Assembly (NCBI GenBank): GCA_937921595.1
Contig: CAKZTD010000019.1
Location: 1-38,563, forward strand
Length of the DNA stretch: 38,563 nucleotides
Origin: an uncultured Saprospiraceae bacterium
Lineage (GTDB): Bacteria; Bacteroidota; Bacteroidia; Chitinophagales; Saprospiraceae
Direction: 5' to 3'
The position numbers and the translations under genes were made by a program. Below the pieces are notes generated by a model. That model was not told the origin of the DNA. It saw only the letters and a list, made by a program, of their open reading frames with translations, and made no database searches. Positions 16,948-25,452 of the stretch are shown here, one piece after another. The first letter of the stretch is position 1. Each line of letters starts with the position of its first letter.

Positions 16948-18360
16948 ATGAAAAATCGAATCTTTTTAATCTTGACCTTAGTTTTCTTGACTTCATTTCT
17001 TTCTATCCATAAAATAGAAGCTCAATCAGTTACATCCAAGGAGTTTTCATTATTGGCTGCCAAAGCTGATACGATGCTTAACGATGCTATTCAACATGAA
17101 GAACATGTAGGGCTTACAGCTGGTATTTTTGCCGATGGCCAAATTGCCTGGACAGGAGGAGCGGGGTACCGTAATCTAAAATCCCAAGCACCTGCCAATG
17201 GAGATATGGTAAATAGAATTGCTTCTATTTCGAAATCTATGACTGCCGTAGCCATTATGCAGTTGGTGGAAAAAGGCAAGGTGGACTTAGATGCTTCATT
17301 ACAAACCTATGTAGCTGATTATCCGATAAAGCCAGAAGGAGAAATCACTATTCGTCAATTGCTCACACATACCTCCGGTGTTCCGCATTATAAAGGCAGC
17401 CAAGATGGTTTTTCACGGAAGGAATATAAAAACCTAAACAAAGCCATGAATCGATTTAAAAAACGCGACTTGAAAGGAACCCCTGGAAAGCTTTATCAAT
17501 ACACTACTTATGGCTATGTATTATTGGGTTTGGTTATTGAGAAAAGTAGCGGGATGTCGTATGAGACTTATATGAAAAAAAATATTTGGGACGTAGCAGG
17601 TATGTATAATACTTCTGTTGAACATAAAAAACAAAAAGTAACCAACAAGTCTCGTTTTTATAAAATGAATAAAAAAGGTCGATTGAAAAAAGATATTAAA
17701 TCAAATTTGAGTATGAAAGTTCCTGGTGGTGGGATTCAATCAACAGCAGGCGACTTACTAAAATTCGGTCAAGCAATTTTTGATCATAAGTTGATTTCAA
17801 AGGAGACTTTAGATAAAATGTTTTACGATCCTAAACTCAAGGGACGTGGCAATCCTTATATTTTTGGTTTTTTTCTTTATGCTGATGATGAGCGAGGACG
17901 GATCATAGGGCACAGCGGAAGTCAGGTAGGAACCTCTACTCAAATGATGATTTTATTGGATAAAGGTATCGTTGTTTCTTGTCTGAGCAACACCCGTGAG
18001 CAATGGGGTAAAGTGCATAACCTAACTTGGCAATTGATTGAACTTGCTCTAAATAAAGAGTCTAGAGAAGAGCCTATTAGAAGAGCTATTCTAGCCAGCA
18101 ATACACAATTGGATCGATTTCTTGGGACCTTCGATTTTGGGAAAGACCAAATTTTGATCATTAGCAGAAAAGGGGAGAAATTGTTTTCAAAAATGAATGA
18201 CAATCCTACTTTACAATTGTATGTGCAAAATGACTCTACTATTTTTTATCGCGACTTTAATGCAAGGTTTGAATTTGAATTTGATGATCAAAAAGAACAG
18301 ATCGTAAAGACTACCTATGTACAAAATGGTAAAACCTCAATTCCGAAAAAAATAAAATAG
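16948..18360 (+). CDS. secreted serine hydrolase, class C beta-lactamase-like
   Basis: A 470-residue exported protein of the beta-lactamase/transpeptidase-like fold (Pfam Beta-lactamase, S12). The frame extends to ATG at 16891, but Met at 16948 starts a clean signal peptide (MKNRIFLILTLVFLTSF...IEAQ), so I chose it. The SxxK motif is S93-I-S-K96 in IASISKSMTA. The YxN motif is replaced by YTT in YQYTTYGYVLLG, and the third motif is HSG in GHSGSQVG. Most relatives are esterases or D-amino-acid peptidases, not drug-hydrolysing lactamases. A roughly 95-residue C-terminal extension follows the domain. It is divergent from the LytTR two-component pair, across the paired repeat that probably regulates it. 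Confidence 0.9.
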   Translation: MKNRIFLILTLVFLTSFLSIHKIEAQSVTSKEFSLLAAKADTMLNDAIQHEEHVGLTAGIFADGQIAWTGGAGYRNLKSQAPANGDMVNRIASISKSMTAVAIMQLVEKGKVDLDASLQTYVADYPIKPEGEITIRQLLTHTSGVPHYKGSQDGFSRKEYKNLNKAMNRFKKRDLKGTPGKLYQYTTYGYVLLGLVIEKSSGMSYETYMKKNIWDVAGMYNTSVEHKKQKVTNKSRFYKMNKKGRLKKDIKSNLSMKVPGGGIQSTAGDLLKFGQAIFDHKLISKETLDKMFYDPKLKGRGNPYIFGFFLYADDERGRIIGHSGSQVGTSTQMMILLDKGIVVSCLSNTREQWGKVHNLTWQLIELALNKESREEPIRRAILASNTQLDRFLGTFDFGKDQILIISRKGEKLFSKMNDNPTLQLYVQNDSTIFYRDFNARFEFEFDDQKEQIVKTTYVQNGKTSIPKKIK

Positions 18361-18376
18361 ATGGAGCTCTAAGAAA

Positions 18377-18418
18377 TAGAGGGTAGTTATCGTATGATAA
18401 CTACCCTCTAGATTATTT
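18377..18418 (+). terminator. strong rho-independent terminator after the serine hydrolase
   Basis: A perfect 15-bp stem (TAGAGGGTAGTTATC at 18377-18391 with its complement at 18396-18410) carries a GTAT tetraloop and is followed by GATTATTTTTTT. It starts 17 nt after the hydrolase stop and separates it from the convergent HbpS-like gene. The reverse strand lacks a good T-run, so it is mainly a + strand terminator. Confidence 0.92.
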
Positions 18419-18454
18419 TTTTAATAAAAAATGCTAAAATAAATCAGTCATTAT

Positions 18455-18853
18455 TTAGTAAGCTGCAATACCTGCTTCTGCAACCGCATGGTCGTTTTCT
18501 ACACTACTTCCGCTTACTCCAATAGCTCCGATTACTTCACCGTCAGCATTTTTGATAGGCATTCCACCAGGAAAAGTAATTAAGCCACTATTTGAATGCT
18601 CAATATTATAAAGTGGGCCACCAGGTTGAGACAATCCTCCAATAACTCCAGTATTCATATCAAAAAAGCGAGAAGTTTTTGCCTTTTTGATAGAGATGTC
18701 TAAAGAACCCAACCAAGCACCGTCCATTCGGGCAAAAGCTACCAAATTTGCGCCGCCATCCACGATAGCGATGTTCATTTTCGTATCCAATTCTACAGAT
18801 TTTTTCTTTGCTGCACTAATCATTTTCTCAGCTTGCTCTAACGTAATATTCAT
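18455..18853 (-). CDS. GlcG/HbpS-like (DUF336) heme-binding-type protein
   Basis: A 132-residue protein matching the GlcG/HbpS family along its whole length: [19 protein letters not shown], then [37 protein letters not shown]-type [19 protein letters not shown], and the C-terminal [17 protein letters not shown]. Family members form oligomers; HbpS of Streptomyces binds heme, others sit in glycolate or diol pathways. No signal peptide is seen. It lies 108 nt downstream of an AraC gene on the same strand and may be its target or co-transcribed with it (inference). Confidence 0.92.
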   Translation of the reverse strand: MNITLEQAEKMISAAKKKSVELDTKMNIAIVDGGANLVAFARMDGAWLGSLDISIKKAKTSRFFDMNTGVIGGLSQPGGPLYNIEHSNSGLITFPGGMPIKNADGEVIGAIGVSGSSVENDHAVAEAGIAAY

Positions 18854-18961
18854 GAAATAAAATTTTAATGATTAAAAAATTAATTACGTCGCAAAAGTAA
18901 AGTAACATTGGGTTTTTAAGTTACGGATAAAGGTCAATCACTTATGAAAAAAGGTCAAAAA

Positions 18962-19801
18962 TTAAGAATCTATTAAATTGGGACTTTTCCCAAATTTGTT
19001 TTTAAAAGCAGCACTAAAATTTGACAAATTGTTATAGCCGAAATCCAAATAAATATCAGATGGTTTTATTTTACCATCTTTCAACATCTCTTTCGCTTTT
19101 CGCAACCTTTTGTCTTGCAACCACTTCCCAGGAGAAGTTTTGTATTCTTTTATAAAATTACGTTTGAAAGTCGAAAGGCTCATTTGGCATAAAAAAGCAA
19201 TTTCATGAACCTTTAAATTCGAGTACACATTATTCTCTATAACATTCTTGAAAGCTGAGCGCTCTTTTGAAATCAATGATTGCAAATATATTTCAAACTC
19301 GTTCCCATATTTGTTGATCAAATAAAGCATCAATTCTTCAAATTTAATGGAAAGTAAATTTTCGTTAAAGATGGTAGGCGAATCAGCAACTGTCGAAAGG
19401 GAATTTAAATAAGAATGAATGTAATCATCATTTTCAATAATAAAGTAAGAAGGCGTTTCCTCTTCAATGGGAGTGAACTGGCTGTGTTTTTTTAAGAAAT
19501 CTCTGAGCTTGCTTTCGGAAAAGAAAAAGAGTTTGCAATAATAAATGTCATCATTATCCAATAACTCTGACCAGATGCAATTGCCTTTTTTAATTAGCAA
19601 GGATTGTTTGCCATTAACAGCAACAGATGAATCTGCAAAATGGACTTGCTTTTTACCTTTTTGTAAAAAACTAAACATGTGTAAACTTAAATTCACTTTG
19701 CTTTTAAAAACATCGTCTGTCATCTTGAAATCATGAACAAAGAGTTCTAATTTATTGACCTTCGTTTTAGTAAATGTTTCGGGTATATTTTGTATTATCA
19801 T
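18962..19801 (-). CDS. AraC family transcriptional regulator (ExsA-like layout)
   Basis: A 279-residue regulator. The N-terminal 170 residues form a cupin-like sensor region (LSLHMFSFLQKGKKQVHFAD...KGNCIWSELLDNDDIYYCKL). The C-terminal DNA-binding domain has LKVHEIAFLCQMSLSTFKRN, then YKTSPGKWLQDKRLRKAKEM and the second HTH IKPSDIYLDFGYNNLSNFSA with FKNKFGKSPN. The start is ATG at 19801. It is followed by the HbpS-like gene on the same strand. The ligand is unknown. Confidence 0.92.
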   Translation of the reverse strand: MIIQNIPETFTKTKVNKLELFVHDFKMTDDVFKSKVNLSLHMFSFLQKGKKQVHFADSSVAVNGKQSLLIKKGNCIWSELLDNDDIYYCKLFFFSESKLRDFLKKHSQFTPIEEETPSYFIIENDDYIHSYLNSLSTVADSPTIFNENLLSIKFEELMLYLINKYGNEFEIYLQSLISKERSAFKNVIENNVYSNLKVHEIAFLCQMSLSTFKRNFIKEYKTSPGKWLQDKRLRKAKEMLKDGKIKPSDIYLDFGYNNLSNFSAAFKNKFGKSPNLIDS

Positions 19802-20117
19802 TTGTTGTTGTCATGTCCTGAAATACGTCTACAATTAGAGACTTAATAACAAAGTGCAATATTAGCTATAAAAAGGTCAGGATTGTTTTAAACAAGCTTT
19901 AAATTTAAAGAAAAAAACTAATTATGAAAGGGGGAGAAACTATAGAGAATAACGTATAAGTCGAATTGAAAAGTTAGGTGAGTTAATGGTTTTTCTTAGA
20001 GAAGGAGGAAATAATTAGCTATTATTAAAACTGAAGGCTCAAAAATTATTTTACCTTTACTTCGATATTTAAACCCAATGTGTTGGATACTTTTTAACCA
20101 AAAAACAATATAAATTA
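19802..20117. other. 316-nt divergent intergenic region
   Basis: It lies between the leftward AraC gene and the rightward T9SS cargo gene. No coding frame is convincing. A possible rightward promoter is TTTA near 20070 followed after about 17 nt by TACTTTTT near 20090, but this is weak. Several short AT-rich palindromes (for example AAGCTT and TTTAAA near 19895-19915) are unremarkable in such a base composition. Confidence 0.35.
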
Positions 20118-20927
20118 ATGAAACAATCTTTACTTACTCTATTTGTTTGCCTTCAACTAATGGTAAACGCTCAAACAGTTATTGAAGCAGATACTGTTTT
20201 CTCAGATGCAGGATCTTTCAATGATGCACTTGCACCTGCATGGATGCTCGGAATGGATGTAAATGCCACGACCACAAGTATCACTACATTCCCTTATGCT
20301 CCAGGTCTTAATTTTGCACCTGATATTGGATATGTCAGTGCAAATAACGTCTCAACAGGAACCATTACTCATGTATTTGCCAGTTCGGAGTCTATCTCGC
20401 AGGTTTTGATTTGGAATGCCTATTTCGACTTTGAATTGGATCATAGTGTTCAGAACGCTCAATTGGTTTTTAGAGATGAATCAGGTGCTGAAATTGCAAC
20501 TGAAGCTGTTACATTTCCTATTTCAACTGCAGCTAATTTAGAACCAACGGTATTAGATCTGCCAACTGAGATTCTTGGTGTAAAAGAAGTTGATTTAGTG
20601 GTAGGTGACCTATGGGGTGGAAATGAAATTAGCATACGTCGCTTGGCATACGCTGGCAACCAATTGACTTCGATTTATTCGATACCTGTTGCAAAAGAAA
20701 TTACAGTTTTTCCAAATCCTGCTATTAATAAGGTGACTATTCCTGTTGGAACTATCAGTTCAATAGAAATGATGGACGTTTTAGGAAATAAGATTCTTAC
20801 TACATTTTCTTCTTTTGCAGAAAGCACTGAGCTATCGTGGAATTCAGTTGAATCAGGAATATATTTTATCAAAATATTATCTGAAGATGAACTCTATATT
20901 TCACGAATTAAAGTCATCGGGAATTAG
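20118..20927 (+). CDS. small T9SS cargo protein of unknown function
   Basis: A 269-residue exported protein: signal peptide (MKQSLLTLFVCLQLMVNAQ), a central region of about 170 residues predicted to be mostly beta strand (for example SQVLIWNAYFDFELDHSVQN and VKEVDLVVGDLWGGNEISIR), and a C-terminal T9SS sorting domain (ITVFPNPAINKVTIP...YISRIKVIGN). The beta-sandwich-like middle could be a carbohydrate-binding or discoidin-like domain, but I cannot name a family. It is followed by a strong terminator and is probably transcribed alone. Confidence 0.85.
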   Translation: MKQSLLTLFVCLQLMVNAQTVIEADTVFSDAGSFNDALAPAWMLGMDVNATTTSITTFPYAPGLNFAPDIGYVSANNVSTGTITHVFASSESISQVLIWNAYFDFELDHSVQNAQLVFRDESGAEIATEAVTFPISTAANLEPTVLDLPTEILGVKEVDLVVGDLWGGNEISIRRLAYAGNQLTSIYSIPVAKEITVFPNPAINKVTIPVGTISSIEMMDVLGNKILTTFSSFAESTELSWNSVESGIYFIKILSEDELYISRIKVIGN

Positions 20928-20989
20928 ACATTTTTTATACTTCATGAGTAGAAGTTAAATTTCAAAAGTACAATAAATGTGTTTATAAA

Positions 20990-21023
20990 AAAAGCGGTTT
21001 GGGTATTGTCCCAAACCGCTTTT
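20990..21023 (+). terminator. rho-independent terminator after the T9SS cargo gene
   Basis: A 14-bp stem (AAAAGCGGTTTGGG at 20990-21003 with its complement at 21010-21023) has the loop TATTGT. The arms include the A-run and T-run, so it can work on both strands. It lies 63 nt after the stop codon at 20927. Confidence 0.9.
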
Positions 21024-21077
21024 GTAATGAATATACTTTTGAATATTATTTAAGGTAAAACCTTTTGGTTGCCAAAT

Positions 21078-21180
21078 TTAAATATGACTCAAAACTTCAC
21101 TCGGCTCAGCACACTCCATCCAATTTGGATTAATGGAAGCAAATTTAATTTTCTGATTTTGATCAATGATGAAAGATATA
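21078..21180 (-). pseudogene. 3' remnant of a peroxiredoxin-like gene
   Basis: On the minus strand the last 32 codons before a TAA at 21078-21080 read SFIIDQNQKIKFASINPN and then WMECAEPSEVLSHI. This resembles the C-terminal end of AhpC/TSA-type peroxiredoxin-like proteins, which typically show F-hydrophobic-I-D-x-N-G-x-I, then an E/R-x-EP-x-E-hydrophobic-L end. The whole N-terminal part, including the peroxidatic Cys, is missing: just upstream the sequence becomes the antisense of an AraC fragment. The assignment is by eye from a short stretch. Confidence 0.55.
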
Positions 21181-21185
21181 AAAAC

Positions 21186-21266
21186 ACATCTGCATTTAAC
21201 CGAGTGTTTAAAGATACGTATAACATTTCTCCCAATAGGTTTAGGAATAAAAATGTTCAAGAGTAA
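21186..21266 (+). pseudogene. 3' remnant of an AraC family regulator gene
   Basis: On the + strand the 27 codons before TAA at 21264-21266 include SAFNRVFKDTYNISPNRFRN, which is the end of the second helix-turn-helix and C-terminus of AraC proteins (consensus SxFNRxFKxxxGxSPxxFR). The remaining roughly 250 residues are absent. The fragment abuts a peroxiredoxin-like 3' end on the other strand. The recognisable part is short but characteristic. Confidence 0.7.
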
Positions 21267-21296
21267 GTGTTTGGCAGTTATTGGTTTTTTTATCTT

Positions 21297-22235
21297 TTAT
21301 AGCTTAGCTTTTTTAATTTCATTTATAATGGTCTCAATTCCTTCTTTATAGGTGGTGACTTTGAAATTAGGGAATCTGTCTTTAAATTTTGTTGAGCTGA
21401 AAATATTATCAGTTTCATATCTAGGAAATAATTCTTTAGTTTCTTTCATTACCGGGTTGAACAAACAAACAACTTTTAATAGCCATTTTGGTAGAATTGA
21501 ATAGTCTAATTTTTTTCCATAAAGTTCAGAAGTTGTTTTGATAAATTCTTTATAGGTAAGCCTGTCGTCGTCGCAAGGTAAGTGCCATGTTTGTCCAAAA
21601 GTGTCTTCTGTATTTCCAATTAATGCCATAGCTTTGCTAGCATCAGGTGTATAAATTAAAGTTCTCTTTTTATCATCTCTTATGAGTACTTTTATCTTTT
21701 TATCTTTTTTTATATTTTCAAAGATTAAAGTGTTTGTTATCCCTTTTGTTTTTCCTGGCCCATAAAATTCTGGTGCTCTACAAATTGAAGCGATTACTTC
21801 TTTTTTTTGAATAGCATCGAGGAGTAGTTTTGCCGCAATTTCTTTTGCAATTCCTTTCTTGCCACTAGGTTCAAAAGGACTTTTTTCAGTTTGGAATTTG
21901 CTACTTTGATTATACATGTAGGTATTGTCAAAGTAAACTAATTTAGCATTATAATGAGCACAAGCAGCAATCGTATTTTTTAGAATAATAGGCCAGTCTC
22001 GTAGAAAGATTTCAGAAGAATAGGGTAGTCCAACAGTTAAAAAAACAACATCACTTCCTTTAACTGCTTCTTTAGTTTTTTCAAGGTCTAGAAGATCAGC
22101 TTTAAATACTTGATCGGTTTCATTTACTTTGCTTGGGTTTCTTCCTACTATTCTAATATCGGTCGTATAATTGAGGAACAATTCTTTTGCTAGTTCTTCT
22201 CCAATTATTCCATTCGCTCCTAATATTGTTTGCAT
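21297..22235 (-). CDS. atypical short-chain dehydrogenase / NAD(P)-dependent epimerase-like protein
   Basis: A 312-residue cytoplasmic Rossmann-fold protein. The nucleotide-binding glycine motif is at the very start (MQTILGANGIIGEELA, GxxGxxG type), with IRIVGRNPSKV as the second strand and ADLLDLEKTKEAVKGSDVVF after it. The usual YxxxK catalytic pair is not at its place; the equivalent region reads FEPSGKKGIAKE. This is characteristic of the extended/atypical SDR subgroup (NAD-dependent epimerase/dehydratase family) in which catalysis is uncertain. Later segments are ICRAPEFYGPGKTKG and TWHLPCDDDRLTYKEF. No operon partner is evident. Confidence 0.88.
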   Translation of the reverse strand: MQTILGANGIIGEELAKELFLNYTTDIRIVGRNPSKVNETDQVFKADLLDLEKTKEAVKGSDVVFLTVGLPYSSEIFLRDWPIILKNTIAACAHYNAKLVYFDNTYMYNQSSKFQTEKSPFEPSGKKGIAKEIAAKLLLDAIQKKEVIASICRAPEFYGPGKTKGITNTLIFENIKKDKKIKVLIRDDKKRTLIYTPDASKAMALIGNTEDTFGQTWHLPCDDDRLTYKEFIKTTSELYGKKLDYSILPKWLLKVVCLFNPVMKETKELFPRYETDNIFSSTKFKDRFPNFKVTTYKEGIETIINEIKKAKL

Positions 22236-22394
22236 AAGATATAATTTACAAGGTGATCTTTTTCAATGCTCAAAACTTAAGAGTGAAGTTAATGTTTTTA
22301 GTCGAAGTTTAGATTTTAAAATATAATTAACCGAATAATCTAGGTAGGTTGATTGAATCACTTCTTGTTAGATTTAGAAAATTTGATAACTACT

Positions 22395-23903
22395 CTAATG
22401 TCCTGAAGTAAGATTGTCCTCTTTTAGATTCGACCATAAAACGACCTTTTCTTTTTCAAAAGTTAATACAGAAGTACGAGGATATTTTAGTGATTCTTCT
22501 AATGAAGGATCGTAACCGATATCGCCTTGTGGATCGGTGAGAAATAAAAAGTAATCTGCTTGACTTTTATCTAAATTGTCTTTTAATGTTTTGATGTAAA
22601 CGACGTTATTATACTTCTTTTTCCATTTGTAATACTGGATAGAACTGCTGAATAATTTGGTGGAATCCAAAATAAATGTCTTGCCTTCTTTTTTACCTTT
22701 TGTATCTATGTATTCTAATACATCGGGTACTGTGGCATCGTAATACCAGTTGATGGTTCTTCGTAAATTTGCATTATTGCCAAGGTTGATTAGGGAGGTA
22801 ATTACAAAGAGAAAGAGTAGACCTCGTACAAAAATGGCACTTTGTTTACTGGTATTGTATTGAACGCAAAACGCAAAAGTCATGGAAGAAATTGGTAACA
22901 AAAAAATGGCCGTTCTATTGATCAGAAATTTAGTGTCGAAAGTATAATGTAAAAAGGTATTGAGAACAAGTGGCCCTAAAAAAAGGAAAGTCAAAATAAT
23001 AGGACCTAGTGGCCATTTCGTTTTTTTAGAGCGATGTGCAATAAGAAACAATCCTAAGATGACTGATAAAGTTACTAGGAAAACATTGAGCAGAATTGCC
23101 ACCTTCGCGCCCTCAACTTCTTGGGCTAATGAATAATTCATCAAGGAGTATAGTGTATCCGAATAGCTACTTTGAATTCCTCCATACCAAAGCGCTTCTG
23201 CCTCTCTTAGTTTGCTTATGGGGTAATAAATAATTGAAGTTAACAATATTCCAATTCCTGAACTAGATTGAAAAATTTTAGACAAACTATATCTGTTTTT
23301 TATAAAAGCGATCATATGGATGGCTGCAAACATATTTAACCATAAAAACAAAAAGGTATAATTGCTCAAGACTGCCAGGCCTCCAAAACAAAGTGCTTTT
23401 ATGCTATCTCTTTTTTTAAGCTCTTTGTTGTATTTCAATAGATAGTAAATCGAAGCCATCATAAAGGAAAGTGCCAAACCATAACCACGAGCTAAACCAA
23501 AAAAATCTAATACAAAAGGATTTGAAATAAGTAGTAGAAACAAACAAACTCCCAACCACTTTTCAAAATAATTAGAACATATACGGTAAGCAAAAAACAA
23601 ATAAATCAGCAGAGAAAACAAATTGGGAAGTCGAGCCGCAAAGGTTGATTTAAAGCCAGTAAGGTAGATTAATTTGATGAAAATAGAATTAAGTAAGTGG
23701 TTGTTTGCAGCAGCCGGATTGTATAAAAGTACTTCCTTAAAAGGTCTACTTGACAGGACTCCAATAGTGTACGATTCATCAAAGGTAATTCCCACAAATA
23801 GAGTTCGTGCTAGGACATAAAGAAATAGGCTAGCCCCAACTATTAGGTACATTATAGCAGTATAGTTAACCGCTTTTGATTTAAAGGGTCTAGTCTTATT
23901 CAC
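22395..23903 (-). CDS. multi-spanning membrane glycosyltransferase-like protein (PMT/ArnT superfamily type)
   Basis: A 502-residue integral membrane protein with about ten hydrophobic helices and a soluble C-terminal part of about 110 residues. The first extracytoplasmic loop has FVGITFDESYTIGVLSSRPF; an acidic DE motif at this position is the hallmark of GT-C glycosyltransferases that use polyprenyl-phosphate sugars. It is followed by NNHLLNSIFIKLIYLTG and AARLPNLFSLLIYLFFAYR, as in ArnT/PMT relatives. The start is GTG at 23903; ATG at 23852 (MYLIVGASLF) is an alternative. The acceptor and sugar are unknown. Confidence 0.8.
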   Translation of the reverse strand: MNKTRPFKSKAVNYTAIMYLIVGASLFLYVLARTLFVGITFDESYTIGVLSSRPFKEVLLYNPAAANNHLLNSIFIKLIYLTGFKSTFAARLPNLFSLLIYLFFAYRICSNYFEKWLGVCLFLLLISNPFVLDFFGLARGYGLALSFMMASIYYLLKYNKELKKRDSIKALCFGGLAVLSNYTFLFLWLNMFAAIHMIAFIKNRYSLSKIFQSSSGIGILLTSIIYYPISKLREAEALWYGGIQSSYSDTLYSLMNYSLAQEVEGAKVAILLNVFLVTLSVILGLFLIAHRSKKTKWPLGPIILTFLFLGPLVLNTFLHYTFDTKFLINRTAIFLLPISSMTFAFCVQYNTSKQSAIFVRGLLFLFVITSLINLGNNANLRRTINWYYDATVPDVLEYIDTKGKKEGKTFILDSTKLFSSSIQYYKWKKKYNNVVYIKTLKDNLDKSQADYFLFLTDPQGDIGYDPSLEESLKYPRTSVLTFEKEKVVLWSNLKEDNLTSGH

Positions 23904-24234
23904 AGCTTTAACTTTGTGTTAAAGATAAAATAGGGAGGCTTGAATTTAGAACCGAAAATATTTAAAAGTCAGGTTTTATATTTTTGGTTTGCGCTGTTAT
24001 TATCCGATGAAATATATTCAAGTCGGTTTTTAATTTCATGATTTAAGAGGGAAGAGAAAGAGTATTAAAGTTCATGATTTATGCTAAACTGTTAAGTAGT
24101 TGCCAGTCTTGTTTTTAGTGTTTTTTTGCTAGGAGATTTTTTCAGACAAGGCATGAAGGGGGGAGAGGATATGTACGTTCTTTCGTTTAAAATAGGTTTC
24201 TTTCTTTTCTCAGATGGAGCAGATAATTCAATTG
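23904..24234. other. 331-nt gap without recognisable content
   Basis: It lies between the glycosyltransferase-like gene and the end of the methyltransferase gene, both leftward. I found no coding remnant, no convincing terminator hairpin and no repeat. A promoter for the leftward glycosyltransferase gene must be somewhere here, but no TAnnTTTG box stands out. Confidence 0.3.
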
Positions 24235-25326
24235 TCAACTTCCTTTTTTATGTTTTAATACCCATAATTCCACCGATTCTGTAGAACGCCAATGTTGGTT
24301 TCTTTTTGTGTTTGTCGATGCCTTTTTTACCGATTTTTCAAGATACTTATCTAGCTCAAAACGAGTCTCATCCGAAAGCTCTTTTTCTATAGGATGCTCT
24401 TTGCTTACCTTTGTTATCTGACCTAGATTAGAAAATAATAAAACGATTCTACCATCTGGGAGTAATCGTTTTTTTGCTTCTTTAAAAAAATCAGGAAAGA
24501 GTTTTTTATTATAATAAATGGCTTCATCCAGGCGATCAATATCAAGGTCTGTCGGCAACCAAGGTGGATTAAAAATTATCAGTTCTGTTTGTTTTTCCCA
24601 CTTACCAAATAAATGACCAAAATCAAGTTCTATTTTTTTTGATAACTTAGTTCCTTCCATGGACTCTCTCAACCCAATAATTGCATTGGGATTCATATCT
24701 GTGCCAAATGATTTTTGAAAACCATATTTCATCAGTAATAAAGATAGTACACCGCTTCCTATACCGACATCAATAGCTGATTTCTTTGGTCCTTCATAAC
24801 GTTTTAACCAATTATCAAAAAGTTGCAAATGTTCAAAACGGGTTGGAAAATAAACCCCATAATAAGGATGTATCTTATTTCTTAAACCAGGAATAATTAC
24901 TCCATTAATATACCATTGCCATGCACTATTTAATCCTTGAACTTGTGGGAAGGGTAACATGAAATCATCTGATTCCGGATATAGTTTTTTTAGCCATCCT
25001 ATCAATGGAGCTTTTTTCACCACTAATTTGTGTTCATTGATTTCTATTAAAATAAGATTTGATAACTTTTTGTATTCTAAACGAAATGCTCGCTGACCCT
25101 GAAAAGCTTGATCCGGATGTTTTTTTATGAGATAAGATTGTAATGCATTTAAAAGATCCAAGCCATTGCTATAGAATCCATCAATCAAAATATTTTTACC
25201 TGAAAGTAAAATATCGATAGTATCCTGAGTATCAGTTTTTCGATTAAAATGGGCTAATTCCGGTCCGAGTTTTATAGGGGGAGGCTTGTTGGTTTTTAGG
25301 TAGTCATCTTGCGATTCCTTTTTCAT
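24235..25326 (-). CDS. class I SAM-dependent methyltransferase
   Basis: A 363-residue cytoplasmic protein. The SAM-binding motif I is SAIDVGIGSGVLSLLLMKYG, with GTDMNPNAI as the acidic motif II and the NPPW motif in LIIFNPPWLPTD. NPPY/NPPW is typical of enzymes that methylate exocyclic amines or amide nitrogens in nucleic acids or proteins (RsmC/RlmG, PrmA/PrmC-like). The N-terminal 170 residues (IKLGPELAHFNRKTDTQDTI...) form a separate region I cannot assign. The last residues are basic. No neighbour indicates the substrate. Confidence 0.88.
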   Translation of the reverse strand: MKKESQDDYLKTNKPPPIKLGPELAHFNRKTDTQDTIDILLSGKNILIDGFYSNGLDLLNALQSYLIKKHPDQAFQGQRAFRLEYKKLSNLILIEINEHKLVVKKAPLIGWLKKLYPESDDFMLPFPQVQGLNSAWQWYINGVIIPGLRNKIHPYYGVYFPTRFEHLQLFDNWLKRYEGPKKSAIDVGIGSGVLSLLLMKYGFQKSFGTDMNPNAIIGLRESMEGTKLSKKIELDFGHLFGKWEKQTELIIFNPPWLPTDLDIDRLDEAIYYNKKLFPDFFKEAKKRLLPDGRIVLLFSNLGQITKVSKEHPIEKELSDETRFELDKYLEKSVKKASTNTKRNQHWRSTESVELWVLKHKKGS

Positions 25327-25452
25327 TTTAGTAATGTACCTATATTCTTTGGTAGGAAGGCATTAAAAGAAGATTCCTTTATTTTAATTTGCTTCATCAC
25401 CTTCAAGGCTTAGTATTTTTGATTTTTTACTTTCCTTTTTCGTTAAATAAGT

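Noticed and set aside
16948-18360. Antibiotic-resistance beta-lactamase
   Set aside because: The YxN motif is YTT and the third motif HSG, as in esterase or peptidase relatives; the genomic setting gives no sign of a resistance role.
23904-24234. Possible small gene starting near 24170 on the + strand
   Set aside because: The frame is about 40 codons, runs antisense into the methyltransferase gene end and has no conserved feature.
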